A stretch of DNA of 64,000 nucleotides from Polaromonas sp. AET17H-212 (GCF_002379085.1 NZ_NBZW01000003.1:186001-250000), one strand, 5' to 3'; shown: positions 30,111 to 39,586, numbered from the stretch's first letter. The notes: a model not told the origin generated them from the sequence alone. Numbers and translations: made by a program.

Positions 30111-30155
30111 CCAAGCCAAGCCAAGCCAAGCCAAGCCAAGCCAAGCCAAGCCAAG
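30111..30155. repeat. Tandem pentanucleotide repeat, nine units of CCAAG
   Basis: Nine perfect CCAAG units starting 10 bp after the dehydrogenase stop codon. It lies outside the coding frame, so it would not switch that protein, but the copy number could vary between strains. Confidence 0.95.
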
Positions 30156-30297
30156 CCGCGCCGGGCAGACCATGGCCGGCGCAACAGCGGCGGGTAGCGG
30201 CCCGGGAGACGCAGGAATAAGTTCTTGCGCTCCAGCCTGGGGTCGGCTACAAAGAAGGGCAAGCGCTTGTAATCCCTTTTTCTCAAGGAGAATTCTG

Positions 30298-30633
30298 ATG
30301 GCTGGCAAATTCGAACTCAAGAAATCCAAAAACGACAAGTATTTCTTTTCCTTGCTGGCGGGCAATGGGCAGACCATTCTGGTCAGCGAGATGTACGACA
30401 CCAAGGCCAGCGCCCTGGCCGGCATTGAATCCGTCAAGAAAAATGCCGCGGATGAAGCAAAGTATGTGCGCCTGGACGGCAAGGACGGATCGCCCTATTT
30501 CACGCTGCGCGCCGGCAACAACCAGGTGATCGGCCAGAGCCAGATGTACGCCAGTGCCGCCGCGCGCGACAGCGGCATCGCATCGTGCAAAACCGACGGG
30601 CCGGGTGCGGCAACCAGCGACCTGAGCGCCTGA
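30298..30633 (+). CDS. YegP-like protein with two DUF1508 repeats
   Basis: 111 residues. Two homologous units: FELKKSKNDKYFFSLLAGNG with ILVSEMY, and VRLDGKDGSPYFTLRAGNNQ with IGQSQMY. Each forms the YegP (DUF1508) fold, whose function is not established. AAGGAG lies upstream of the ATG at 30298. Not part of an obvious operon; a 98-bp gap precedes tldD. Confidence 0.88.
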   Translation: MAGKFELKKSKNDKYFFSLLAGNGQTILVSEMYDTKASALAGIESVKKNAADEAKYVRLDGKDGSPYFTLRAGNNQVIGQSQMYASAAARDSGIASCKTDGPGAATSDLSA

Positions 30634-30731
30634 TCACCGCCGGCGGTGGCAGGTGTTCCGGGCTTCTGCCCGTCCCGGCGGACAGAAGCCTTGCAGGGGC
30701 GGGGCCGGATCAGACTGCCTACAATGACCGC

Positions 30732-32270
30732 ATGACCTCACTCAAATCCTCGCCGGTCTCGGCACGCAAGCCAGCCTTTACCGCCGCCCGCGCCGCCCGT
30801 CCCAACTCCGACGCCACATCGGAACGTCTGGCGATAGCGCAAAAGCTGCTGCTGGCGCCTTTCGGACTGACCGAGGCCCATTTGAGCCGGGCCCTGGGGG
30901 AAATCACCTCACACGGCGTCGATGACGCCGACCTGTATTTCCAGTACACGCGCAGCGAAGGCTGGAGCCTGGAAGAAGGCATCGTCAAGACCGGCTCCTT
31001 CAGCATCGACCAAGGCGTGGGCGTGCGTGCGGTCAGCGGTGAAAAAACCGCGTTTGCCTACTCCGATGACATCTCCGAGGCCTCGCTGCTCGACGCGGCG
31101 CGCACCGTCCGCACCATTTCGGCGGCCACCCGTGCCGGCCGTGTCAAGGTGCCGGCGCGCAAGGTCGCGCCCGGCCGCTCGTTGTATCGGGACATGGACC
31201 CGATCGCAACGCTGGGCAGCACGGCCAAGGTCAAGCTGCTCGAGCGCGTGGAAAAACTCGCCAAGGCCAAAGACCCGCGCATCGTGCAGGTCATGGCCGG
31301 CCTGGCCAGCGAATACGACGTGGTGATGGTCGCGCGTGCCGATGGCACGCTGGCCGCCGACGTGCGGCCGCTGGTGCGCCTGTCGGTGACGGTGATTGCC
31401 GAGAAAAAGGTCGCCGGCGTGAGCCGCCGCGAAATGGGCTCGGGCGGTGGCGGCGGGCGTTTCGGCCTGGCCTATTTCGACGAGGCGCAGATCAACGAAT
31501 ATGTCAATGACGCGGTGACCGCGGCCCTGTCCAACCTCGATGCGCGCCCGGCCCCGGCCGGCGAAATGACCGTGGTGCTGGGCCCCGGCTGGCCCGGCAT
31601 CCTGCTGCACGAGGCGATTGGCCACGGGCTGGAAGGCGACTTCAACCGCAAGGGATCAAGCGCGTTTTCCGGCCGCATCGGTGAACGCGTGGCGGCCAAA
31701 GGCGTCACCGTGCTCGACGACGGCACGATTGCCGACCGGCGTGGCTCGCTCAACGTCGATGACGAGGGCAACGCCAGCCAGCGCAATGTGCTGATCGAGG
31801 ACGGCATCCTCAAGGGTTACATCCAGGACTCGCTCAATGCGCGCCTGTCCGGCGTCAAGCCCACCGGCAACGGCCGCCGCGAGAGTTATGCCCATGTGCC
31901 GATGCCGCGCATGACCAACACCTACATGCTGGGCGGCGACAAGGCGCCGGAAGAAATCGTCGCCAGCATCAAGAAAGGCCTTTACGCCACCAATTTCGGC
32001 GGTGGCCAGGTCGACATCACCTCGGGCAAGTTCGTGTTTTCCGCGAGCGAAGCGTTCTGGGTCGAAAACGGCAAGATCCTCTACCCGGTCAAGGGCGCCA
32101 CCATAGTCGGCAATGGCCCGGATGCGCTGACCCGCGTCACCATGATGGGCAACGACATGCAGCTCGACAGCGGCGTTGGCACCTGCGGCAAGGAAGGCCA
32201 GAGCGTGCCCGTGGGCGTCGGCCAGCCGACCCTGCGCATTGACGGCCTGACCGTGGGCGGCACCGCCTGA
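30732..32270 (+). CDS. tldD: Metalloprotease TldD
   Basis: 512 residues. TldD acts with TldE (PmbA) in peptide and modified-peptide processing. The zinc motif HEAIGHGLEGD and the downstream YAHVPMPRMTNTYMLGG are diagnostic. The protein is about 30 residues longer at the N-terminus than the usual 480, with a Ser/Ala/Arg-rich start; the next candidate start is not evident. TACAAT just upstream (30720-30725) may be the -10 of a promoter giving a very short leader. pmbA is not in the window. Confidence 0.92.
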   Translation: MTSLKSSPVSARKPAFTAARAARPNSDATSERLAIAQKLLLAPFGLTEAHLSRALGEITSHGVDDADLYFQYTRSEGWSLEEGIVKTGSFSIDQGVGVRAVSGEKTAFAYSDDISEASLLDAARTVRTISAATRAGRVKVPARKVAPGRSLYRDMDPIATLGSTAKVKLLERVEKLAKAKDPRIVQVMAGLASEYDVVMVARADGTLAADVRPLVRLSVTVIAEKKVAGVSRREMGSGGGGGRFGLAYFDEAQINEYVNDAVTAALSNLDARPAPAGEMTVVLGPGWPGILLHEAIGHGLEGDFNRKGSSAFSGRIGERVAAKGVTVLDDGTIADRRGSLNVDDEGNASQRNVLIEDGILKGYIQDSLNARLSGVKPTGNGRRESYAHVPMPRMTNTYMLGGDKAPEEIVASIKKGLYATNFGGGQVDITSGKFVFSASEAFWVENGKILYPVKGATIVGNGPDALTRVTMMGNDMQLDSGVGTCGKEGQSVPVGVGQPTLRIDGLTVGGTA

Positions 32271-32284
32271 TTTTCCTGGTGGGG

Positions 32285-33985
32285 TCAGTTCGCTGAAAGC
32301 AGGCGCTCGCGCAATTCTCGCTTGAGGAGTTTGCCGTTGGCGTTGCGGGGCAGCGGCGACGGCATGATGCTGATCGCATCGGGTACCTTGTAGTCCGCCA
32401 GGTCACGGCGGCACAGGTCCTTGAGCTCTTCCGCGAGCGCCTCGCCGGACACACCGCCGGCGCTGGCCTGCACAAACACAAACGCATGGACCCGTTCACC
32501 CAGAACCGGGCAGGGCACGCCGACGGTAGCGGCCTCCAGCACGCGGGGGTGTCCCATCAGGCAGTTTTCCACCTCGACCGAGAACACCTTGTAGCCGCCC
32601 CGGTTGATCATGTCTTTCTTGCGGTCGTGGATGCGCAGAAAGCCGTCCGCATCCAGGGTGCCGATATCGCCTGATTTCCAGTAACCGCCACAAAACGACA
32701 GCGCGGTGGCTTGCGGGTTGTTCCAGTAACGGGGAACCACCATCGGCCCGCCAATCCAGACTTCACCGCTCTCGCCAGGCGGCACTTCGCGCCCTTCGTC
32801 GTCCATGATGCGGATGTCTGCACAGGGCAGGGCGACGCCTACCGCGTCCAGCACCCGTGAACCTGGCGGCGTGATGGTGGCTGGAGAGGTGGTTTCCGTG
32901 GCGCCGTAGGCATTGAAAAGCTGCACGGTCGGGCAGTGCCGCTCCAACTGCTCGATGGTGCTCTCGGGCATGGGGGCGCCACCGAACCCGCCCAGGCGCC
33001 AGGCACTCAGATCGAGTGTGGCGAATCCGGGTTCGCGCAGGCACAGCGCATACATGGCCGGCACCATGAGGGTGTAACTCATGCGTTCGCGCACGGCCAA
33101 TTGCAGAAATGCCCCCGCCTTGAACTCGCGCAGGATGATCACACATCCGGCGACCGCGCCCATGGCCGCAACGATGGCAATGATGCCGGTCACATGCGAG
33201 CCGGGCACCGCCAGCACCGCGCGTTCGCCGGCTTCCAGGCCCAGGCAGGTCTGGTAGTGCAGGGCCGAGTGCACCACATTGAAGCGCGTGATGACCGCGC
33301 CTTTGGGCTGCCCCGTGGTACCCGAGGTGTAGAGAATGATGGCGGGTGCCTCCTCGACCTCACCCTCATGCCGTAAGGTGGCCAGCGGTGGATCCAGAAG
33401 GCTGTTCCACGCGGTGGACAGCATGGTCTTCGGGACTTCAGACCCGTCGGCGCCGGTGCACAGCACCTGAATGATCGGCGTGCCGTCGTCGAGTTGCGTT
33501 GGCAGCAGGCGCGCCAGGTCGGCCTGCACAATCACGGCCCGCGCCCCGCACTGATGGAGGATGAAGCCGACGCCCTTGGCCGAGTCCCGCGTGCTCATGG
33601 GCACCGCCACCGCACCGAGCTGCGCAATGCCGTATAGCGCCAGCACGAACTCGGCCCGATTGCCCATCAGCAGCGCCACCCGGTCACCCGGGTTCACTCC
33701 CAGTCGCTGCAGGCCCTGGGCAATGCGCAGGCCGGCGTCTTCCAGCTGCCGCCAGGTCCAGCGCTGATCACCGTCCACCAGCGCCTCGGCTTGCGGATGG
33801 CGCGCCGCGGCCTCATGCATCATCGTGGCAAGCCCCGGAGGTCGGGAAGCGAAGCAGGCGACGACGCGCGAATCGAAATGGGCCTCGCGCCGCAGCACCT
33901 GCGGGGCGTGCAACTGCCAATGTGTCAGCGTGGTGCTGTGGGCGTCCATGGGTGCCGTCACGGGTTCAATGCCGGTTTGCGCCAC
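32285..33985 (-). CDS. Acyl-CoA synthetase (AMP-forming)
   Basis: 566 residues. ANL-superfamily ligase: activates a carboxylic acid as acyl-AMP, then forms the CoA thioester. Motifs: P-loop YTSGTTGQPKGAV, NAYGATETTS, YWKSGDIGTLDADGF, RKKDMINRGGYK hinge, and catalytic lysine in PRNANGKLLKREL. It is the last gene of the transporter unit, so it probably acts on the imported compound; the substrate cannot be told. A GTG at 33985 overlaps livF by 20 bp; ATG at 33949 (554 residues) is an equally plausible start. Confidence 0.85.
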   Translation of the reverse strand: MAQTGIEPVTAPMDAHSTTLTHWQLHAPQVLRREAHFDSRVVACFASRPPGLATMMHEAAARHPQAEALVDGDQRWTWRQLEDAGLRIAQGLQRLGVNPGDRVALLMGNRAEFVLALYGIAQLGAVAVPMSTRDSAKGVGFILHQCGARAVIVQADLARLLPTQLDDGTPIIQVLCTGADGSEVPKTMLSTAWNSLLDPPLATLRHEGEVEEAPAIILYTSGTTGQPKGAVITRFNVVHSALHYQTCLGLEAGERAVLAVPGSHVTGIIAIVAAMGAVAGCVIILREFKAGAFLQLAVRERMSYTLMVPAMYALCLREPGFATLDLSAWRLGGFGGAPMPESTIEQLERHCPTVQLFNAYGATETTSPATITPPGSRVLDAVGVALPCADIRIMDDEGREVPPGESGEVWIGGPMVVPRYWNNPQATALSFCGGYWKSGDIGTLDADGFLRIHDRKKDMINRGGYKVFSVEVENCLMGHPRVLEAATVGVPCPVLGERVHAFVFVQASAGGVSGEALAEELKDLCRRDLADYKVPDAISIMPSPLPRNANGKLLKRELRERLLSAN

Positions 33986-34607
33986 GCTCGATCACAATTT
34001 CAGTGTCGAGCAGGTGGCGCGAGTGGTTCAGGTCCGATTGACTGATCAGTACCGAGAGACCGCTGCCGCGCATTTTCCCCACGACCTCCGAGAGCCTTTG
34101 CGACAGGGCGGGTGCCACGCCCTCGAAGGGTTCGTCCAGCAGCAACAGGCGCGTGCCCACCGCCAGTGCGCGGGCCAGCGCGACCAGCTTTTGCTGCCCG
34201 CCGGACAACAGCAGGGCTTTGCGCGTGCGCATTTCAACGAGTTCCGGCAAGACCGAGTAGACCAGTTCCAGGCGTTCGGCCACACGCAGGCTGGGTGACA
34301 CCCAAAGCGGCAGGCAGATGTTTTCCTCAACCGTCAGTTCCGGCACCAGCCCGCGGTCTTCCGGCATGTAACCAATACCCAGGGCGGCGCGCTCGTGGCT
34401 GGCCAGGGTGCTGAGGTCCACGTCGCCAAAGTGCAGCGTTCCTTCGCGCAGCGCGAGATGGCCCATGATGGTCCGCATGACACTGGTCTTGCCGGCGCCG
34501 TTGCGTCCGACCAGGCCGACCAGACTGCCGGGCTCCACCGTGATGGAGAACTGCCGCAGCACATCAACGTTCTGGATGGCCACGACGGCCTGCGAAAGCC
34601 GGATCAT
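33966..34607 (-). CDS. Branched-chain-type ABC transporter ATP-binding protein (LivF-like)
   Basis: 213 residues, a little shorter than typical LivF (about 235). Walker A GRNGAGKTS, signature LSGGQQKLVALARAL, Walker B LLLLDEPFEG and the Q-loop region GYMPEDRGLVPELTV, all typical of the LivF branch. It pairs with the LivG-like protein encoded just upstream (4-bp overlap). Confidence 0.88.
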   Translation of the reverse strand: MIRLSQAVVAIQNVDVLRQFSITVEPGSLVGLVGRNGAGKTSVMRTIMGHLALREGTLHFGDVDLSTLASHERAALGIGYMPEDRGLVPELTVEENICLPLWVSPSLRVAERLELVYSVLPELVEMRTRKALLLSGGQQKLVALARALAVGTRLLLLDEPFEGVAPALSQRLSEVVGKMRGSGLSVLISQSDLNHSRHLLDTEIVIERGANRH

Positions 34608-35395
34608 GCTGCAGCCTCCTCGGAGGGGCGCACGGAGCCGGTCACGTAGCGCTGCACCTCGGTGTCCCCCAGCACCGCCGACGAAGAACCGTCAGCGATC
34701 ACGCGTCCGCTGTAAAAAGCAATCACACGCGAGGCGTAACGCTCCACGATGTCCATGTCATGTTCAACAAACACCACGGTCACCGGCCGGCCCTGCGCGC
34801 CGCGGTCAATCGCGTTCATGACCGTGTCCATGGTCATGAATTTTTCCTCGGCGCTGACACCGCTGGTGGGCTCGTCAAGCATCAGGAGTTTGGGGTGTCC
34901 GGTCAGCGACATTGCGATGTCCAGAAGTTTGCGCACGCCGCCCGGCAGTTCCATCACGGGCCGCGACGCGTGTTTTGCCAGGTCAAAACGCTCCAGCAGG
35001 CTGAGGCACTCGGCCACGGCGGAGGGCTCCCGGCCCGAGCGCAGAAACGAGCGATCACCGCGACTGCAATGCAGCGATGCCAGCATGTTGTCCAGCACCG
35101 GCATGTGCATGCACAGCTGCGGAATCTGAAATGACCGGGCCACGCCCCGGCGCGTGATTTCCCGCGGGGCCAGTGCGGTGATGTCTTCGCCGTCCAGAAC
35201 GATCCGCCCCGATGCCGGTTTCAGGTAACCGGTGATCATGTTGACGAAGGTGGTCTTGCCGGCGCCGTTGCTGCCGATCAGGCACAGGCGCTCGCCGGTG
35301 GCAATGTCGATGGTGATGTCGGATGCCGCGACCACGGCACCGAAGCTGCGGTTCAGGTGTTGGGCGGACAACAGGGCTTGTTTGGCGGGGTTCAC
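34604..35395 (-). CDS. Branched-chain-type ABC transporter ATP-binding protein (LivG-like)
   Basis: 263 residues. Walker A IGSNGAGKTTFVN; a signature-equivalent LPGGVRKLLDIAMSL in place of the canonical LSGGQ; Walker B LLMLDEPTSGVSAEE; FVEHDMDIV switch histidine. The divergent PGG signature (LPGGVRK) is a variant worth noting but the rest is complete. Forms the ATPase heterodimer with the LivF-like protein. Confidence 0.88.
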   Translation of the reverse strand: MNPAKQALLSAQHLNRSFGAVVAASDITIDIATGERLCLIGSNGAGKTTFVNMITGYLKPASGRIVLDGEDITALAPREITRRGVARSFQIPQLCMHMPVLDNMLASLHCSRGDRSFLRSGREPSAVAECLSLLERFDLAKHASRPVMELPGGVRKLLDIAMSLTGHPKLLMLDEPTSGVSAEEKFMTMDTVMNAIDRGAQGRPVTVVFVEHDMDIVERYASRVIAFYSGRVIADGSSSAVLGDTEVQRYVTGSVRPSEEAAA

Positions 35396-35401
35396 GGCGA
35401 C

Positions 35402-36361
35402 TCAGTCCTTGTTGTTGCGTTTGGGAAGCAGCCGGTACATCTGCGAGCCCAGTCCGTCGGGCAGAAAACGGATCACCAGCAACAGGAAGATGCCCAATGC
35501 CAGCTGCCAGGTGTTCGGGAAATAGGCGCTGGAGAACGAACGCACCAGCTCCAGCAACAAGGAGCTGACGAGCACGGCCGTCACGCTCTGGTAACCCGCC
35601 AGAATGGCCACGAAGACAAATTCGCCGGAGGTTGTCCAGTAGCTGAAGTTGGGGTCGATGTGGCCGAGTGCGAGCACGCCCAATGCGCCGCCCAGCCCCC
35701 CCAGAAACGCGGCCAGCAGGTAGTTCCACGCCACGATGTTGACGACCGACATGCCCAGGTATTCCACCCGCAGTTCGTTTTCCCGAACCGCCAGTGACAG
35801 CAGGCCGCGCGTGGAATCACAATAGAGGCGCGCCAGTCCGGCCATCAGGCAGGTGACGCCCGAGGTGACGCCCCACAGCAGCAGGGTGGACTGCGCCGCC
35901 TCGGGTTTGAAGCCGAACAGGGTCGGGCGCGTGACGTTGAAGCCGTCCGAGCCGCCCAGCGTGTCGGTTTTCATCAGAATTCCGTACAACACCATCGACA
36001 GCGCCAGCGTCAGCATGGCAAAGAAAATGCCGCGGTAGCGCGCCAGCAGGGGTGCAAAAGGCAGGGCGACAAAAAAGGCCGTTACCCCGCCCATCACGGA
36101 CAGTGCCAGTGCGTCGGTGATGCCCAGCCGATTGAACAGCAGGGCGGCGGTGTAGCCGCCGGCTGCAAACACCAGTCCCTGGCCGAAGGGCACCGCGCCG
36201 CTACGCATCATCAGCATGATGCCGAGCGACACCAGGCCATTGGCCAGGGCAATGGTGCCCAAAAAAACCAGCCACTTGGGCAGCACCAGCCCGAGCCCGA
36301 GCAGCAGCAGAAAGACCAGGAAAGAAACCAGAAAAACGCGCTTGGCAGAAGAAACAATCAA
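35402..36361 (-). CDS. Branched-chain-type ABC transporter permease (LivM-like)
   Basis: 319 residues with about nine membrane helices. The LivM-type pattern includes TLALSMVLYGILMKTD, SLAVRENELRVEYLGM and GGLGGALGVLALGHIDP, with the EAA-like coupling loop. It partners with the LivH-like permease upstream. Six bases separate it from the livG-like gene. Confidence 0.88.
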   Translation of the reverse strand: MIVSSAKRVFLVSFLVFLLLLGLGLVLPKWLVFLGTIALANGLVSLGIMLMMRSGAVPFGQGLVFAAGGYTAALLFNRLGITDALALSVMGGVTAFFVALPFAPLLARYRGIFFAMLTLALSMVLYGILMKTDTLGGSDGFNVTRPTLFGFKPEAAQSTLLLWGVTSGVTCLMAGLARLYCDSTRGLLSLAVRENELRVEYLGMSVVNIVAWNYLLAAFLGGLGGALGVLALGHIDPNFSYWTTSGEFVFVAILAGYQSVTAVLVSSLLLELVRSFSSAYFPNTWQLALGIFLLLVIRFLPDGLGSQMYRLLPKRNNKD

Positions 36362-36401
36362 GACAAAATCCTCCGGGCTTTATGGGGACGGCGGCTTGCC
36401 A

Positions 36402-37298
36402 TCAAATCTTGCGGGCCTGGATGCGCTGGAACATTCCTTCGGGGCGGAACATCAGGATCACGGCCATCACGACGTAGATGCTGAACAGCTCGGCCGGCGG
36501 CCAGATGTGCACAGCCGTCGCTCGCGATAGCCCGACGATCAATGCGCCTATGGCTGCCCCCTCGATGCTGCCAAGCCCGCCGATGATGACCACTGCAAAC
36601 GACACGATGATCACGCCGACGCTCAAGCCTGGCTGCACTGAAATCATCGGTGCCGTGAGTGCGCCCCCGAGCGCCGCAAAAAACACGCCGCCCATGAAAG
36701 CCAGGGTGTAGATCCGCGACACGTTCACACCCATGCTGGACGCCACCTCCGCGCTGTGAATGACTGCCGTCACGATCTTGCCCTGACGGGTGCGGTTGAG
36801 CACCCACCATGTGAGCAGTCCGCATCCGATCGCGAGCCCGATCAACAGCACGTCATACCCGACATAGGATTGACCGGCAATATTGAGGATGCCGAAGGCC
36901 TGGTAGGTGTCCGACACGTAATAGGGATTCACGCCCCATAGCAGTTTGGTGATGTCTTCCAGCATCAGAAACATCGCGTAGGTCACCAGCACCAGCAGCA
37001 CTTCGTCCCGGCCATAAAACATTCTGAGAATGCCACGCTCCGTCAAGGGCGCCAGGAGGACGGAAACACCCACTGCCGCCGCAAACAATGCGACCACGGT
37101 GAAGGCTGGCGCCATTTGCATGGACAGCATCCAGCCCACCAGGCTGGCGCCAGCGTATGCGCCCACGGCATAAAAGCTGCCGTGGGCGATGTTCAGGATT
37201 TTCAGCACGCCGAACACAAGCGTCAGCCCCAGCGCCACGATGAAAAGCCATGATGCATAGGTGATGCCGTCAAACAATATGGTGAGAAGCAGGTTCAT
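36402..37298 (-). CDS. Branched-chain-type ABC transporter permease (LivH-like)
   Basis: 298 residues with about eight membrane helices. LivH hallmarks: LGLTLVFGVLKILNIAHGSFYAVGAY at the N-terminus (of which LKILNIAHG is the key), and IIGGLGSIEGAAIGALIVG toward the C-terminus. The second permease of the transporter. Confidence 0.88.
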   Translation of the reverse strand: MNLLLTILFDGITYASWLFIVALGLTLVFGVLKILNIAHGSFYAVGAYAGASLVGWMLSMQMAPAFTVVALFAAAVGVSVLLAPLTERGILRMFYGRDEVLLVLVTYAMFLMLEDITKLLWGVNPYYVSDTYQAFGILNIAGQSYVGYDVLLIGLAIGCGLLTWWVLNRTRQGKIVTAVIHSAEVASSMGVNVSRIYTLAFMGGVFFAALGGALTAPMISVQPGLSVGVIIVSFAVVIIGGLGSIEGAAIGALIVGLSRATAVHIWPPAELFSIYVVMAVILMFRPEGMFQRIQARKI

Positions 37299-37339
37299 GT
37301 GCAGCGTGCAGAAAATTGAATGTCAGGGGGTCACGGGAC

Positions 37340-38662
37340 TCACGGGCACTTGGCGCCCGGGAAGCCGGCCTTGATCCAGTCTTCGCTCTTCATGTTGGCC
37401 GGCGGGTTGACGCAAGCAGCGCCAAACCGCTGGATGTCATCGAGCATCACCATCTTGCGGGCGGCGTCGTAACGGGTCTTGCCGATGGCGGTGTCCTGGA
37501 TCGCCTGCTGGCCGTCGCCGAGCGCCATCCGGATGGTGCCGGCTGGGGATTCCCACTGGCTGCCTTTCAGTGCCGCGGCGAGCTGTTCCTGCGTCGGCTT
37601 TTTGCCGCCATTGGCCGCCATCGCCTTTTCTGCGGCAGCCTTGAGTCCGAACAAGGCCTGGGCCATGCGGTAGGGTGCCTGCACCGGGTACACGTTGTTG
37701 GCTTTCTCATACAGGCTGAACCACCAGTCGTTCAGGGCTGACTTCGGCGACATCAGGCCATAGGCACCACGCGCGCCGAGGATGATGCCATTGGGCATCT
37801 TGTCCCCCAGGGCGGGCAGCACGTGGTCTGCGGCTGAAAACACGCCCTGCTGCTTCTGGAACACGCCGCGGGCGCTGGCTTGCAGGATGAAGGCTTGCAG
37901 GTCGCCGCCCCAGAGGCTGGAGTGCAGAATGTCCGCTGGCTTGGTGGAAAGTGCGGAAATCTCGGTGCCATACTGGCCTGCGCCAAATTTAGGCAGCAGA
38001 TCGGCCTCAACCTTCGCGCCTTTGTAGAGCTGTTCCATCGACAGCACGAAGTCCTTGCGCGAATCCTGCCCCCAAGCGTAGTCCTGGTTGATCAGGTTGT
38101 AGCGCTCAACCTTGACATTGCGCATCTTCAGATAGCGGGCCAGCGCCACGTTGTCCATGGTCGCATGGGATGCCGTGCGGAACACGTACTGGTATTTGTT
38201 TTCCTCAAAGATGCGGGGTGTGCCGCAGTCGTAGAGGATGAGAAACCGCTTCATCTCCTCGGCGACGGGGGCGACGGCCAGGCAGTCGCCGGACCCGACG
38301 TATCCCACAACGGCATCGACTTTTTCACGCTCGTACAGGTTGCGCATTTCCTGAACCTGCTTGGTCGCGCCGCCGGCTTCGTCGACATACACGGCTTCGA
38401 TTTTCATCCCGGCAAAGCCGGGCTTGTTGTAGGGCGCGGGCGCTTGCCCCTTGTTGAAGGCATCAATGAGCACCTTGGCACCATTGACCGCCGGCACACC
38501 GAAGCTTTCCGCCGCCTGGCCGGAAAGAAAGCTGACGATGCCGATCTTGAAGGTTTCCTGGGCCAGTGCCGGCGCCGCCGCGATCGCCACGGCAGTCGCC
38601 AGAAGTGCATGACGCCACTGGGGCCGGAAGCGGCGCTGCCAATTTTTTTCTGCGATTTCCAT
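37340..38662 (-). CDS. ABC transporter substrate-binding protein (LivK-like)
   Basis: 440 residues. A periplasmic binding protein of the leucine/hydrophobic amino-acid family with a Sec signal peptide (basic start, LLATAVAIAAAPALAQ, cleavage after ALA). The mature protein starts TFKIGIVSFLSGQAAESFG. It is longer than classical LivK (about 370); related proteins often bind aromatic or aliphatic acids. With the downstream acyl-CoA ligase this points to an organic acid, by inference only. Confidence 0.87.
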   Translation of the reverse strand: MEIAEKNWQRRFRPQWRHALLATAVAIAAAPALAQETFKIGIVSFLSGQAAESFGVPAVNGAKVLIDAFNKGQAPAPYNKPGFAGMKIEAVYVDEAGGATKQVQEMRNLYEREKVDAVVGYVGSGDCLAVAPVAEEMKRFLILYDCGTPRIFEENKYQYVFRTASHATMDNVALARYLKMRNVKVERYNLINQDYAWGQDSRKDFVLSMEQLYKGAKVEADLLPKFGAGQYGTEISALSTKPADILHSSLWGGDLQAFILQASARGVFQKQQGVFSAADHVLPALGDKMPNGIILGARGAYGLMSPKSALNDWWFSLYEKANNVYPVQAPYRMAQALFGLKAAAEKAMAANGGKKPTQEQLAAALKGSQWESPAGTIRMALGDGQQAIQDTAIGKTRYDAARKMVMLDDIQRFGAACVNPPANMKSEDWIKAGFPGAKCP

Positions 38663-38718
38663 CGTTATCTCCTATTGGTTGAACAGGTAAAAAAACCGGC
38701 CGGGCCAAGGCCTTGCCG

Positions 38719-39513
38719 TTACTCCAGGTGATGCGTCTCAATGGGCGTGTTCATCGGAATCCTGGCCAGCGTGTAGCCACGCTGGAAATCAATCAAGTGC
38801 TTGCGCGTCCATTCCTGTGCCTGCCCGGCATCGCCCGCGGCAATGGCCTTGAAAATGCGCTTGTGGGCGTCAAGATTGCGTCGCTCCAGCTGCGGCAAGA
38901 CGGCCTGCAGCCTGGTCAGGGACGGACGGTAAAGCAGGTTGATGGGCTCCCGCGCCAGCATCAACACCCGGTTGCCGGAGGCGCGCGCCACGGTGGCATG
39001 AAACTCGATGTCGATCTGCGCATGCTCCTGCATGGAGCCGCCATTTTTGTGGTGCGCCTTCAGGCGATCCACATTGGCCGCGAGCTGCTCGATGTCCGCG
39101 GCTGTTGCTGACTGGGCCGCCAGGCGCGCGGCCTCGGGCTCGAGCACCACTGCAACCTGCCACAGTTCGGCAAAGGTGACCTGTTGCAGCATCAGCGAGC
39201 GCGCGGCACGCGGGGCCGCGTCATAAATGCCGGGCATCGTGACTTGCAGGCGCTTGGAACTGCGGCGCTCGACCAGACCCTCCTGCTCCAGCTGGCGGAT
39301 GGCCTCGCGCACGGTGGAGCGGTTGACGCCGAACTGCTCAGCCAACTCGACCTCGGTCGGCAGCAGGGTGCCGGGCGACAGCTTCCCGCTCAGAATCTGC
39401 TTTTCCACGACCCCGGTAATCATCTGGTAGGCAGGCGTGACCTTGACCCGATCAAACAGAGGTTCGCTGGATTCGGAGGCTACTTCGGCAAGCATGCAGG
39501 TGGCGGACATCAT
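38719..39513 (-). CDS. GntR-family (FadR subfamily) transcriptional regulator
   Basis: 264 residues from the ATG at 39513. An N-terminal winged helix-turn-helix (LPTEVELAEQFGVNRSTVREAIRQLEQEGLVERR) precedes an alpha-helical FCD effector domain with the metal/ligand histidines in DIEFHATVA and HKRIFKAIAAGD. An ATG at 39543 would add 10 residues, but the palindrome at 39517-39531 would then be inside the coding region, so I prefer 39513. It heads the transporter unit and probably represses it until an acid or acyl-CoA effector binds. Confidence 0.85.
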   Translation of the reverse strand: MMSATCMLAEVASESSEPLFDRVKVTPAYQMITGVVEKQILSGKLSPGTLLPTEVELAEQFGVNRSTVREAIRQLEQEGLVERRSSKRLQVTMPGIYDAAPRAARSLMLQQVTFAELWQVAVVLEPEAARLAAQSATAADIEQLAANVDRLKAHHKNGGSMQEHAQIDIEFHATVARASGNRVLMLAREPINLLYRPSLTRLQAVLPQLERRNLDAHKRIFKAIAAGDAGQAQEWTRKHLIDFQRGYTLARIPMNTPIETHHLE

Positions 39514-39516
39514 GGA

Positions 39517-39531
39517 GTTTGTCGGACAAAC
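39517..39531. promoter_or_regulatory. Palindromic operator just before the GntR-type regulator gene
   Basis: GTTTGTC-G-GACAAAC, a 7-bp inverted repeat with a 1-bp centre. It fits the FadR-subfamily consensus (GT and AC half-sites separated by a few bases) and lies between the candidate promoter and the start codon, the position expected for autoregulation. Confidence 0.6.
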
Positions 39532-39558
39532 CAACTGTTGCATAAGCGGGCTGCGCCA

Positions 39559-39586
39559 TTAATAAGTACTTTCCCTTGATCGCCAA
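39559..39586 (-). promoter_or_regulatory. Candidate promoter of the regulator/transporter operon
   Basis: Minus strand: TTGGCG (39586-39581), 16-bp spacer, TATTAA (39564-39559). The expected start of transcription is near 39552, about 20 bases upstream of the palindrome. Confidence 0.45.

Noticed and set aside
30111..30155. CCAAG array as a CRISPR or phase-variable coding repeat
   Set aside because: No spacers, units are only 5 bp, and it lies after a stop codon.
34604..35395. LivG-like gene as a pseudogene because of the LPGGVRK signature
   Set aside because: All other ATPase motifs are intact and the frame is complete, so it is more likely a functional variant.
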